Program-made: the position numbers and the translations under genes
The notes under the pieces: generated by a model
Database searches by the model: none
What the model was told of the DNA's origin: nothing
Seen by the model: the letters and a program-made list of their open reading frames with translations, nothing else
In this document: positions 1 through 7,722 of the stretch, one piece after another
How the letters are laid out: each line of letters begins with the position of its first letter
Numbering within the stretch: the first letter of the stretch is position 1
Assembly (NCBI GenBank): GCA_965275915.1
Contig: CBDHYI010000008.1
Location: 868,001 to 932,000, forward strand
Length of the DNA stretch: 64,000 nt
Direction of reading: 5' to 3'
Origin: JBDWFY01 sp965275915
Lineage (GTDB): Bacteria > Pseudomonadota > Alphaproteobacteria > Rhizobiales > Stappiaceae

Positions 1-1257
1 GCTGCCGCAAACAGCAACGCCGATGGTTCCGCCGACCATCTGGATCGTGAGATTAACACCGCTGGCCTGACCCAGTTTCGATTTCGGCACCGCGCTCATC
101 AGCGCCCGGCGGGCCGGAACTGCACAGAAGGGAAGTGTCGCACCCCAGAGGATCAGCGGCAGGAACGCCCAGAATGTCTCAAAGAAACTCAGAAGCGCAA
201 ACAGGAGGACAGACAGGCCGTTCAGGCCGAAACCGAGCAAAAGGGGCGGTCGCGATCCATATTCGTCGGTAATTTTGCCCGCAACAAGCGAGGTTGCGAG
301 CGTGGGAAGAATGCCGACCATCACAAGCAGGCCGGAATTGATCGGCGAAAGTCCGACCTTCTCCTGAAGATACATCGCGGCGAAGACGAAGATCACGATC
401 TTGTTGAATTGGAAGACGAAAAAAGACAAGACGCCGCCGGTGAACGGGCGGATGGACAGGAGGTCCAATTCGATCAGCGGGTCGTTGCTGTAGACCTCGT
501 AAATGTAAAAACCGACGAGAAGGCCAAGACCGGCAACCAGAAGCATCAGTGAAAGCGGATTGAACCAGCCCCAGTCCGCTCCCTGCATCAGGAACATTGT
601 CAGTGCGATCAAACCAAAGAAAAGCGTGACAAAGCCCTTGAAATCGAAAGGAGGAGCCTTTGCCTCTTTTTCTATGTCGACTTGCGGGTCCTGCCACAGC
701 ACGACAATGAGAAAGGCAATGGCGGCCACAATGGGAACGTTGATCAGAAAGACCGCGCGCCAGGTGACAATCTCGGAAAACAGCCCGCCCACAAGCGGTC
801 CGCTGGACATGAAAATCGCGCCAACGGTCGTCTGGATACCGAACGCCTTGCCCCGTTGTTCAGGTGGAAAACTGGCTGTGATCATGGCGATCGATGTCGG
901 AAACAGCAGTGCTGATCCAATTCCCTGGATACCGCGCGCGACGATCAATCCAGCACCGTTCGGCGTCAGGCCCGCGCCCAATGAGGCGACTGCGAAAAAA
1001 GCGGCGCCAAGCAGAAAAACACGCTTATGACCGAGTCTGTCGCTGAGGCGGCCCGCCGCGGCGACACAGCAGGTAAATGTCAGGAGATAGGCGTTAACGA
1101 CCCAGTGACTGCCCACGGCACTCATAGCCAGATCGTTGCGGATGGTGGGGAGGGCGGTTCCCACGACTGTTTCGTCAAGGACAATCAGGCCCATAACGCC
1201 GCTTAGGGCGCCAAGCAGCCACCAGACGCTCTTCCCGCCGAAAAGTCCTTCCCGCAT
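1..1257 (-). CDS. MFS drug-type transporter (DHA2/EmrB-like), 3' end missing
   Basis: Integral membrane proton-coupled transporter, probably exporting drugs or metabolites. Reading from ATG at 1257 gives MREGLFGGKSVWW, a first helix carrying VLDETVVGTALPTI (the family's motif near TM1, usually LD.TIVNVALP), then GRLSDRLGHKR, the MFS loop 2-3 motif, and ARGIQGIGSAL in TM4. About 419 residues are visible and the frame stays open to base 1, so the C-terminal helices lie outside the window. The family usually has 14 helices and about 450-520 residues. Substrate cannot be told. It is separated by about 260 bp from the next gene on the same strand, so it need not share its promoter. Confidence 0.85.
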   Translation of the reverse strand, partial: MREGLFGGKSVWWLLGALSGVMGLIVLDETVVGTALPTIRNDLAMSAVGSHWVVNAYLLTFTCCVAAAGRLSDRLGHKRVFLLGAAFFAVASLGAGLTPNGAGLIVARGIQGIGSALLFPTSIAMITASFPPEQRGKAFGIQTTVGAIFMSSGPLVGGLFSEIVTWRAVFLINVPIVAAIAFLIVVLWQDPQVDIEKEAKAPPFDFKGFVTLFFGLIALTMFLMQGADWGWFNPLSLMLLVAGLGLLVGFYIYEVYSNDPLIELDLLSIRPFTGGVLSFFVFQFNKIVIFVFAAMYLQEKVGLSPINSGLLVMVGILPTLATSLVAGKITDEYGSRPPLLLGFGLNGLSVLLFALLSFFETFWAFLPLILWGATLPFCAVPARRALMSAVPKSKLGQASGVNLTIQMVGGTIGVAVCGS

Positions 1258-1439
1258 TCTCGCCCTCCGAGGGTGTGGGTCCAGAAAAGTTTCAAAAAAG
1301 GTATGAGCCGATTGGTCTGGACACAAGGTAAAAATTCGCGGAAAGTCATTCAGTTTTCAAGAACTTGCAACGCGTTAGCGGGGCCAATCGGCATCTGCAA
1401 TTTTAAATATATATGAGCTCTCAACCTGGGGTGGTTTAA

Positions 1440-1491
1440 GGAATTAAAGTCCCCGAAAGAGGGTTCATACCCTAAGAGGAACTTCAATTCC
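1440..1491. other. Nested imperfect inverted repeat between genes
   Basis: Outer arms GGAATTAAAGT (1440-1450) and ACTTCAATTCC (1481-1491) pair with one mismatch, and an inner hairpin AGGGTTCATACCCT lies between them. It sits just beyond the stop codon of the minus-strand gene ending at 1519, so it may shape the 3' end of that mRNA. There is no clear U-run, so I do not call it an intrinsic terminator. The remainder of 1258-1518 shows nothing I recognise. Confidence 0.35.
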
Positions 1492-1518
1492 TTCTCGCGA
1501 GCGTTTGCCTCGGTCAGA

Positions 1519-2397
1519 TCAGCCGTTTTCGTATAACGCTTTTGCAGGCGGAGCGGCATCGCCCGCGCTCGCCGCGTCAATTTCGGACAAAAGATCGACC
1601 AACCGATCCTCCCAGGACGGTATGGAGCCTGTTTGTGCGTAGGCGAGCCGTTCCAGCCCAAAGCCCGCTGCCTCGGAGGTTTCAGGTTCCAGAACCAGTT
1701 CACCGATTTCCGTCATACTGGAAGGAACCGGATGAGAGAATTTTCCGTCCGGGCGGGTATCGTCAAGGCAATAATGAGTGCCCGCGGTCAGGAGCACCGG
1801 TGCGTTCTTATCTCCGGGGTTTTGAAAGTAACCGGATCCGTCTTTTGCGCTGCGGGCTTCCTGATCGTCTCTGATGTAAACCTGCTTCGCCCAATCTATA
1901 CCGTTTTCCTCCAGAACAGACCGATACTCTTCGAAAGCGGGCACACTGACAAATGCCAGGCGTTCTGCGTCAAGTTCCAGCGGTCCCGTAAGCGTATTCA
2001 ACCCTTCTTTCAAACTATCCGCGATCGAATGATTTGCCTGCCGGTCAAATCGCACAATGTGGAACATTGGCAATACGTCATGCCGGTTCTTCTCGGAAAT
2101 ATCCGCGACGCGCGCGCTGGGCTGAATCAGAAACTGTCCGTCAGCGGCCGGAACCGCGTCGGCATCATATCGAAGGCCACCATTAAAATCATGGTTTTCG
2201 GTGACAAGAGGAGCAGCATCGATCTGGGTGTAGCCTCCGGCAGATAAATGCTGCACCAACGTATTTCGGATACGGGCGACATGCTCGTCGAAATCGGAGC
2301 CGGTAACAGCGGCAAAAGCGGTTCCCGCAGGGGTGATTGCTGAGGCGGCGGTCAGGGCGGCTGCTCCCTTGAGGATCTGGCGTCTTTGAGTTTTCAC
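1519..2397 (-). CDS. Tat-exported protein resembling the AlaRS catalytic core (class II aaRS fold)
   Basis: I chose GTG at 2397 because GGAG lies 8-9 bases upstream and translation begins with a Tat signal: QRRQILKG, a hydrophobic stretch, then TAFA as a cleavage site near residue 28. That gives 292 residues. The mature part follows alanyl-tRNA synthetase landmarks in order: IRNTLVQHLSAGGY with PLVTEN (AlaRS has IR..FL.FF...GH and SLVP.NDP), an Arg in LIQPSAR where motif 2 is expected, ENGIDWAKQVYIRDDQEA (AlaRS GIP.ERI.RIGDN), and GFGLERLAYAQTG as motif 3 (AlaRS GMGLERI). There is no tRNA-binding, editing or C-Ala domain. The resemblance is my reading of motifs. Periplasmic location follows from the signal. 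Substrate and reaction are unknown; adenylate-forming or ligand-binding roles are possible. It is 122 bp downstream of uxaC on the same strand. Confidence 0.7.
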   Translation of the reverse strand: MKTQRRQILKGAAALTAASAITPAGTAFAAVTGSDFDEHVARIRNTLVQHLSAGGYTQIDAAPLVTENHDFNGGLRYDADAVPAADGQFLIQPSARVADISEKNRHDVLPMFHIVRFDRQANHSIADSLKEGLNTLTGPLELDAERLAFVSVPAFEEYRSVLEENGIDWAKQVYIRDDQEARSAKDGSGYFQNPGDKNAPVLLTAGTHYCLDDTRPDGKFSHPVPSSMTEIGELVLEPETSEAAGFGLERLAYAQTGSIPSWEDRLVDLLSEIDAASAGDAAPPAKALYENG

Positions 2398-2519
2398 TTT
2401 TGATCTCCGTTGACAGGACGGTTGTGTCGGCCCGGCCCGGTGTGGAACAGACCGATGCAGGTTGTACACGCTGCTTCTACAGCCTACCAATTGTTCTCGG
2501 CATTGGTTGTCACCACAGC

Positions 2520-3923
2520 CTAAAGCCCGTATGCCCGTTTTGCCAATTCATAGGCGAGTTCCCGAGCCAGCTCATCGGCCTCATCTTCATCCAGCCTGTG
2601 GGCAACGACACGCTCGGCCAGAAAAGCACAGTCGATGCGGCGGGCCATGTCGTGCCGTGCCGGGATCGACGGGAACGCACGGGTGTCGTCGTTGAAGCCG
2701 ACTGTGTTGTAGAAACCGGCCGTTTCTGTAACCAGGTCCCGGTAGCGCCGCATGCCGTCCGGGCTGTCGTAAAACCACCATGCGGGACCGAGAAACAGAC
2801 ATGGATAATGTCCGGCGAGCGGTGCCAGTTCCCGGGCATAAGCAGTCTCGTCGAGCGTAAACAGAATGATGCGAAGATCTTGCTCATTGCCGAATTTTGA
2901 CAGCAGCGGTTTCAGAGCTTCGACATAGTTGGTCGGGGTCGGGATATCAGCGCCTTTGTCCGCTCCGAACCGGTCAAAAAGCGACCGGTTGTGATTGCGA
3001 TGCGATCCGGCATGGATCTGCATAACAAGGCCGTCTGTGAGGCTCATTTCAGCCATTTCGGTTAACATCTGCGCCCGGAACAACTCCGCGTCCGCCGGAC
3101 TGAATGTACCCTTCACCACTCTGGCAAACAGCGTTCGCTTGTCTTCGTCCACAAGGTTGGCCGTCGCCGCAGTCGGGTGGCCGTGATCCGTCGACGTGGC
3201 ACCCATCTCCTTGAAGAATGCCCGGCGTGCGCGATGGGCGGCAAGATAACCGTCCCAGCTCCGGCAATCTTCACCGGTGAGCGCCGACAAGGCGTCGAGA
3301 TTGTCTGCAAAGTCCGGTTGATCCGGATCGACAACACTATCGGGCCTGTAGGCAGTGATCACACGGCCGGACCAACCGCTGTCCCGAATGGTCCGATGGT
3401 GATTCAGACTGTCCAGCGGGCCTTCGGTCGTGGCAATAAGTTCGATGTTGAAACGCTCGAACAACGCTCTTGGCCGGAACGCGCCGCTGCTCAAGTGCTT
3501 GCTGATGACATCGTAGTACTGATCTGCATTGTCGGCAGAGAGCCGTTCTTCGAAGCCGAACAGCGTTGAAAAGGCGTGGTCGAGCCACATCCGCGTCGGT
3601 GTTCCGCGAAACAGGTGAAAGTTTTCGGCAAAAAGCCTCCAGATTATGCGCCCGTCCGTTTCGACTTCTGTCCCGTCCTTTGCCGGAACGCCCAGTCTTT
3701 CAAGCGGCACACCCTGACTGTAAAGCATCCGAAACACGTAATGATCCGGAACGACAAAGAGTTGCGCGGGGTCCGGAAACGGTTCATTCAGCGCATACCA
3801 GGCCGGGTCCGTGTGGCCATGCGGGCTGATGATCGGCAGGTCCTTGACGGACGCGTAGAGCCGGCGGGCGATCGCCCGGGCGGTTGGTTCTGATGGAAAA
3901 AGCCTGTCTTCATGCAGCAGCAT
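2520..3923 (-). CDS. uxaC: Glucuronate/uronate isomerase UxaC
   Basis: Cytoplasmic isomerase converting D-glucuronate to D-fructuronate and D-galacturonate to D-tagaturonate, the first step of uronate catabolism. ATG at 3923 gives 467 residues, close to the usual 465-470. A GTG at 3977 would add 18 residues with no better ribosome site and no family counterpart. The start MLLHEDRLFPSEPTARAIARRLY and the metal-binding HGHTDP of the amidohydrolase-like barrel are visible, followed by DHYVFRMLYSQGV and, near the C-terminus, GFNDDTRAFPSIPARHD, typical of UxaC. No uronate dehydratase, reductase or transporter is adjacent, so the rest of the pathway must lie elsewhere. The HAD phosphatase gene upstream is on the same strand with a gap of about 78 bp. 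Confidence 0.93.
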   Translation of the reverse strand: MLLHEDRLFPSEPTARAIARRLYASVKDLPIISPHGHTDPAWYALNEPFPDPAQLFVVPDHYVFRMLYSQGVPLERLGVPAKDGTEVETDGRIIWRLFAENFHLFRGTPTRMWLDHAFSTLFGFEERLSADNADQYYDVISKHLSSGAFRPRALFERFNIELIATTEGPLDSLNHHRTIRDSGWSGRVITAYRPDSVVDPDQPDFADNLDALSALTGEDCRSWDGYLAAHRARRAFFKEMGATSTDHGHPTAATANLVDEDKRTLFARVVKGTFSPADAELFRAQMLTEMAEMSLTDGLVMQIHAGSHRNHNRSLFDRFGADKGADIPTPTNYVEALKPLLSKFGNEQDLRIILFTLDETAYARELAPLAGHYPCLFLGPAWWFYDSPDGMRRYRDLVTETAGFYNTVGFNDDTRAFPSIPARHDMARRIDCAFLAERVVAHRLDEDEADELARELAYELAKRAYGL

Positions 3924-4001
3924 CGGTACGCCCTGTGCGGATCGTTGGAACTGCTCGGATCTTTGGGACTTTTTCACAAGCCGGTCAAGGCAGGATGCCC
4001 G

Positions 4002-4694
4002 TCAGCGAAGGGTGCCGATAAGAGGCGGCAAAGCCGCAAGCGTGTCGATCCGGCGAAAGCGTGCGTGATTCTCCGGTACTCTGGCATGTTCCATGGCCCA
4101 GTTTAAATCGTGGGGGATGAAAACGCCCCAGCCTCCGGCATCCAGTGCGGGGATAATGTCCGAGCGGAGGGAATTGCCCACCATCACAGTCTTGCCCGGG
4201 GCCTCAGTGTGGATTTCGAAAATCCGCCGATAGGTAGAGGCCTCTTTTTCGCTGACAATCTCAATGGCGGCAAACAGGTCGGCCAGCCCGGACAGCGCGA
4301 TCTTGCGTTCCTGATCGAACAGGTCACCCTTGGTGATGAGGAGCAGGCGATACGATTTGGCGAGTTCAGGAAGGATTTCCTTCACATGCGGCAGTAAATG
4401 AACAGGGTGTTCGAGCATGGCCCGCCCGGTTTGCAAAATGGTCTCGATCACCGCGGCCGGGACCCGCTTGTCGGTGACCTCGATGGCCGTTTCGATCATG
4501 GACAGCATGAAACCCTTGATGCCGTAGCCGAATATCTTCAGGTTCCGGCGCTCGGCCGTCAGGAGACGTTCCAGTAGATGGTCTTTCTCTGCGTAGTCGC
4601 TGAGCAGCTCGGCGAATTTTGCTTCGGTCAGCTTAAAAAAGTGCTCGTTTTCCCAGAGCGTGTCGTCTGCATCGAAGGCGATTGTGGTGATCAT
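4002..4694 (-). CDS. HAD-superfamily hydrolase
   Basis: Small-molecule phosphatase of the haloacid dehalogenase superfamily. From ATG 4694 (230 residues) the protein opens with ITTIAFDADDTLWEN, which is motif I with nucleophile and acid Asp. LLLITKGDLFDQ supplies the motif II Thr, a Lys follows in the middle region, and MVGNSLRSDIIPALDAGGWGVFIP is motif III/IV, here with SLRSD instead of the commoner D.. D pattern. An in-frame ATG at 4730 would add 12 residues without signal-peptide or homologous character. Substrate is unknown; the cap region suits phosphoglycolate- or pyrophosphatase-like members. Downstream on the same strand lies uxaC, which may point to sugar phosphate turnover, but this is only context. 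Confidence 0.85.
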   Translation of the reverse strand: MITTIAFDADDTLWENEHFFKLTEAKFAELLSDYAEKDHLLERLLTAERRNLKIFGYGIKGFMLSMIETAIEVTDKRVPAAVIETILQTGRAMLEHPVHLLPHVKEILPELAKSYRLLLITKGDLFDQERKIALSGLADLFAAIEIVSEKEASTYRRIFEIHTEAPGKTVMVGNSLRSDIIPALDAGGWGVFIPHDLNWAMEHARVPENHARFRRIDTLAALPPLIGTLR

Positions 4695-4782
4695 AGAGCG
4701 CACCGGACTGTTGCATCGAGCCGACAACAATAGATTTTTTGCAGACGTTTAGACAAGGTCGCGGGTCCGGAGCCTGGACTCC

Positions 4783-4824
4783 AAAAATAAAGATGGCCCG
4801 ACCGGTAATGTTATCGGCCGGGCC
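4783..4824 (-). terminator. Intrinsic terminator for the DM13 gene
   Basis: Read on the minus strand, GGCCCGGCCG and CGGTCGGGCC pair over ten positions (one G-U) around a ten-base loop and are followed by ATCTTTATTTTTGG, a U-rich tail. It lies 44 bases beyond the DM13 stop codon and would separate that gene from the HAD gene. Confidence 0.75.
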
Positions 4825-4867
4825 CTGCATGCCGGGCATTCCGGTGAACGCGGGCTGATCCCGCTGC

Positions 4868-5257
4868 CTATTTCAGTCTGGCAATGGCAAGCCCGACGGA
4901 GAACTTGCGGCACCAGATGTGCACTTCATTGAATTGCGACACATCGATCGATGCAGGGACCGGATACTCCTGGGCACCGTTGTTCGATTTCAGCGGTTTG
5001 AAGTCGGTTTTGGCGGCGAATTTTCCGTTTTTTCCAAAGGCGATGCGCGGATCCGGTGCGCCGTCGAAGCTGAAGGAGTCCGCCAGGATGATGACATAAC
5101 CGTTGCCGCGCTTTTCGACGGATACCTTGCCCGACGCAACGTGATTGTTGATCCCCTTGAAGGTTCCGCTGGCCGCATGAGCGGGGAGGCTGGTCAGTGA
5201 AATCGCAAGTGCGGCGGCAAGGGCCGCAAAAAGGCCGGTAAGGTTTCTCAAACGCAT
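4868..5257 (-). CDS. Exported DM13-domain protein
   Basis: The 129-residue product starts with a Sec signal peptide (RLRNLTGLFAALAAALAISL, then PAHA-A as the cleavage site near residue 28). The rest is one DM13 domain: GTFKGINNHVASGKVSV, then DSFSFDGAPDPRIAFGK, then FNEVHIWCRKFSVGLAIARL, with the single conserved Cys of the family in the IWC position. DM13 domains are thought to take part in redox or electron transfer at the cell envelope; function here is inferred from the family only. A good hairpin terminator follows it. The 230 bp between its start and the divergent P450 gene can hold both promoters. Confidence 0.85.
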   Translation of the reverse strand: MRLRNLTGLFAALAAALAISLTSLPAHAASGTFKGINNHVASGKVSVEKRGNGYVIILADSFSFDGAPDPRIAFGKNGKFAAKTDFKPLKSNNGAQEYPVPASIDVSQFNEVHIWCRKFSVGLAIARLK

Positions 5258-5487
5258 GGTCGATTGGTCTCCAGATTTCGAAAATGACTGGCCGCAGCCT
5301 GCCTTTTTTGGTTTTACACGTGCAACTCATGTTTGATCACGATCCGGCGAGAGCGGCGTGTGGTCCGGTGTCGCGTCAACGCAAATTCAATTTGCGATTT
5401 TGAACGAATAGGTGTGAAACTTGCAGGAGATCGGAAAAGGCGTGTGACTGTAAATGTCGGCACCGCCGGACAAACAGGGCAGGGGTC

Positions 5488-6723
5488 ATGACATCATTGG
5501 CGGATCTGGGGTTTGACCCGCTTTCGGAGGCGTTTGCCGCCGACCCATATCCCGTTTATGCGGCTCTGCGCGATCACGGTGAGATCCTCTATTCTGAAGA
5601 TCAGGATATGTGGATGCTGTCGCGTTATGACGATGTCAGTGCAGTTGCGACCGATCCAACGATGGTGCGGTCGCTGGTGGGAATCAGTTCGCCGGCGGAC
5701 CTGGCAAAGAGGCAGAGGCTGAATAACTGGCATGACATGCCGTATCACGAGCGCGTTGTGCAATTCAGTCTCCTGGACAGCGACGGCGACATTCATCGCC
5801 GGCTCAGAAAACAGGTTTTCGGGGCCTTTACCGGCCGATCGGTCGAAGCGCTTGAGCCGATGGTGCAAGCCTTTGCCGACGATCTGCTCGACGCGCTGTC
5901 TGACCGCGAAGTGATTGACTTTACCGGCGATTTTGCCGCACACATTCCGGGCTATGTCATCGGTCAGTTTCTGGGTGCACCGGCTGCCGACTGCTCGCAA
6001 TTGCGCCTCTGGTCGGAGCAGGTGGTCCAGTTCTTTGACGTTGATCGAAGCGATGAGAAGAAGACAATTGCCGAGACGGCGACGCGGGACTTTTATCACT
6101 ATCTGGTTGATTTGAAGACTGAGAGGGAGAAACGGCCAAAAGACGATCTTATCTCAGAGATGATCGAACAGAAACAGGCCGGTCAGTATTCGGATGATGA
6201 GTTCATCTCCACCTGCATGCTGATTCTGATGGCCGGTCACGGCTCGACCATCGATGTTCTGGGCAGCGGTATGCACACGCTTTTGAAGAACCCCGAAGTG
6301 ATGCGGCGGCTCAGAAAGGATCCCGGACTTCTTCCCGATGCGATCCAGGAGATGTTCCGGTTTGAATCGCCGCTGCCATTCTTTCACCGGCACGCGACCA
6401 GGGAAACGGTTGTACATGGAAAGCGATATCCGACCGGCACAACCTTCGGGTTGCTTTATGGCGCGGCCAATCGCGACCCGGCGCAATTTGAACAGCCGGA
6501 TACATTCCGGATCGACCGGACGCCCAACCGGCATCTGGCGTTCGGAAGGGGACCGCATCTGTGCCTTGGCAATCATCTTGCGCGGCTGAATATGAAAGTG
6601 ATTTTCTCAACGTTGCTGCAAAGGTTCAGCGACTTTGAGTTGGCCGAAGAGACGGTTGTCTACAAACGGGGATTGTCAGTTCGCGGGCCGGAACGCCTGC
6701 CTGTTCGCTGGAAAGCGGCATAA
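5488..6723 (+). CDS. Cytochrome P450 with altered I-helix motif
   Basis: Soluble heme monooxygenase-type protein of 411 residues, normal for bacterial class I P450s. Heme-binding loop AFGRGPHLCLGNHLAR is intact, with the thiolate Cys. The K-helix EMFR and the downstream TFRIDR complete the E-R-R triad. The I-helix reads LMAGHGST (residues 247-254): the usual acid of AG.[DE]T is a Gly and the following Thr is Ser, although a Thr comes next. That acid-alcohol pair normally delivers protons for dioxygen cleavage, so this enzyme may work differently or have a substrate that supplies the group. No ferredoxin or ferredoxin reductase is next to it. Start ATG 5488 is preceded by CAGGGGTC. It is followed by two palindromic elements, which probably end its transcript. 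Confidence 0.9.
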   Translation: MTSLADLGFDPLSEAFAADPYPVYAALRDHGEILYSEDQDMWMLSRYDDVSAVATDPTMVRSLVGISSPADLAKRQRLNNWHDMPYHERVVQFSLLDSDGDIHRRLRKQVFGAFTGRSVEALEPMVQAFADDLLDALSDREVIDFTGDFAAHIPGYVIGQFLGAPAADCSQLRLWSEQVVQFFDVDRSDEKKTIAETATRDFYHYLVDLKTEREKRPKDDLISEMIEQKQAGQYSDDEFISTCMLILMAGHGSTIDVLGSGMHTLLKNPEVMRRLRKDPGLLPDAIQEMFRFESPLPFFHRHATRETVVHGKRYPTGTTFGLLYGAANRDPAQFEQPDTFRIDRTPNRHLAFGRGPHLCLGNHLARLNMKVIFSTLLQRFSDFELAEETVVYKRGLSVRGPERLPVRWKAA

Positions 6724-6730
6724 AGTGCTT

Positions 6731-6892
6731 TAGGCTCAGGACCCATTGATTTCATCCATTCTGCGAGAGCAGATTTTGTTCCTGACTGCGTTGGAAAGAC
6801 TTGAAAACCGGACGGTTTCCTGCGCCTTTCCGCCTTGTCAAAAACAAAATCTGCTCTCGCAGAATGGATGAAATCAATGGGTCCTGAGCCTA
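6731..6892. repeat. MITE-like element with perfect 50-bp inverted repeats
   Basis: Arms 6731-6780 and 6843-6892 are exact reverse complements over 50 bases, separated by 62 bases that themselves contain nested pairing (GGAAAG with CTTTCC; AAACCG with CGGTTT). The ends read TAGGCTCAGG...CCTGAGCCTA, so TA bounds both sides, as a TA target duplication would. The internal part holds no coding frame of note. Transcribed, it would form a long hairpin directly after the P450 stop codon at 6721-6723. Confidence 0.85.
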
Positions 6893-6897
6893 GGGCA

Positions 6898-6951
6898 TTT
6901 CACGCGTATCCCAATCGTGAAAGTGACTCAGCCTTTACGGGATACACTTTA
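6898..6951. repeat. Short palindromic repeat, copy A of two
   Basis: A 54-base unit starting TTTCACGCGTAT and ending GGGATACACTTTA, with 29 bases between. The same arrangement with the same spacing occurs at 29439-29492. Arms GTATCCC and GGGATAC pair. It directly follows the 162-bp element and precedes the RraA-like gene by 34 bases. It resembles intergenic palindromic elements known in rhizobia and relatives, but I have not matched it to a named family. Confidence 0.65.
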
Positions 6952-6985
6952 GCAAAACACAAACGGAATTCCGGGAAGTGATCGA

Positions 6986-7639
6986 ATGACGGTAGCAATC
7001 AATCAGACACCGCAACTGGATGTGTCGCAGCAGAACCTTGATCGCTGGCGCAAGGTGCCTGTTGCTGTGGCGGTCGATTTGTCAGGCGATATCCGGCAAA
7101 TCGATCCGGCGATCCGCCCGTTAAGACCGGCTGGAACACAGCCGCTTCTGTTCGGTCGCGCTGTCACCGTTCGATGCGAACCACCGGACTTTGGGGCAGT
7201 GCTTCATTCGCTGGACCTGATAAAAAAAGGCGATGTGCTTGTCATTGCTGCGCATGGCTTTGGCGGCAACGCTATGATTGGTGATGTTCTGGGCGGTCAT
7301 CTGCGCTCGATCGGCTGTGCCGGCGTGATCTGCGATGGGGCGATCCGCGATGTTGCGACACTGGCCGGATGGCCGGACTTTCCGGTTTACTGCCGGTCAA
7401 TCAACCCCAAAGGGCCGGAGGGCGCGCAATTGGGCGCCGTCAACGAGGCTGTTTCGGTCGGAAACTGCCAGGTTAACCCGGGCGATCTGATCATCGGGGA
7501 CGATGACGGGCTTGTGGCACTGGCCGCTGACGAGCTTCAGACATGGATCAAACCCGCAGAGGCCAGGCTGGCGCTTGAAGAAAAGTGGAAGGCCGGTTTG
7601 GCAAGCGGTGAAACGGCGAAAACGATATTTGCCCTGTAG
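6986..7639 (+). CDS. RraA-family protein (aldolase/decarboxylase-like)
   Basis: A 217-residue member of the RraA / 4-hydroxy-4-methyl-2-oxoglutarate aldolase family, usually metal-dependent trimeric or hexameric enzymes acting on 2-oxo acids, or in some bacteria RNase E inhibitors. Visible landmarks: FGGNAMIGDVLGGHLRSIGCAGVICDGAIRD, which holds the glycine-rich binding loop (G..A..G) and the R-D pair used for substrate and metal, then NPGDLIIGDDDGLVAL. The long N-terminus and operon position favour an enzyme over the RNase E regulator. It is the first gene of a same-strand run (gap of 83 bp to the ABC ATPase) ending in ureide genes, so a role with 2-oxo acids arising from ureide breakdown is possible but unproven. 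Confidence 0.88.
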   Translation: MTVAINQTPQLDVSQQNLDRWRKVPVAVAVDLSGDIRQIDPAIRPLRPAGTQPLLFGRAVTVRCEPPDFGAVLHSLDLIKKGDVLVIAAHGFGGNAMIGDVLGGHLRSIGCAGVICDGAIRDVATLAGWPDFPVYCRSINPKGPEGAQLGAVNEAVSVGNCQVNPGDLIIGDDDGLVALAADELQTWIKPAEARLALEEKWKAGLASGETAKTIFAL

Positions 7640-7722
7640 CCGCAAAATGTGTCCACACCCTAAACAACACCATATTGTTATGGCCTGACTGGTCGGACTC
7701 TTTTAAGCGGGAAGGGCTGCCA

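Noticed and set aside
179..697. Long frames opposite the MFS gene at the left edge (also 560-1030)
   Set aside because: They lie inside the clear MFS transporter frame on the minus strand and show no protein-like features; antisense shadows.
1440..1491. T-arm-like hairpin suggesting a tRNA remnant
   Set aside because: Only a GGTTCATACC-like loop resembles a tRNA; no D arm, anticodon arm or acceptor stem.
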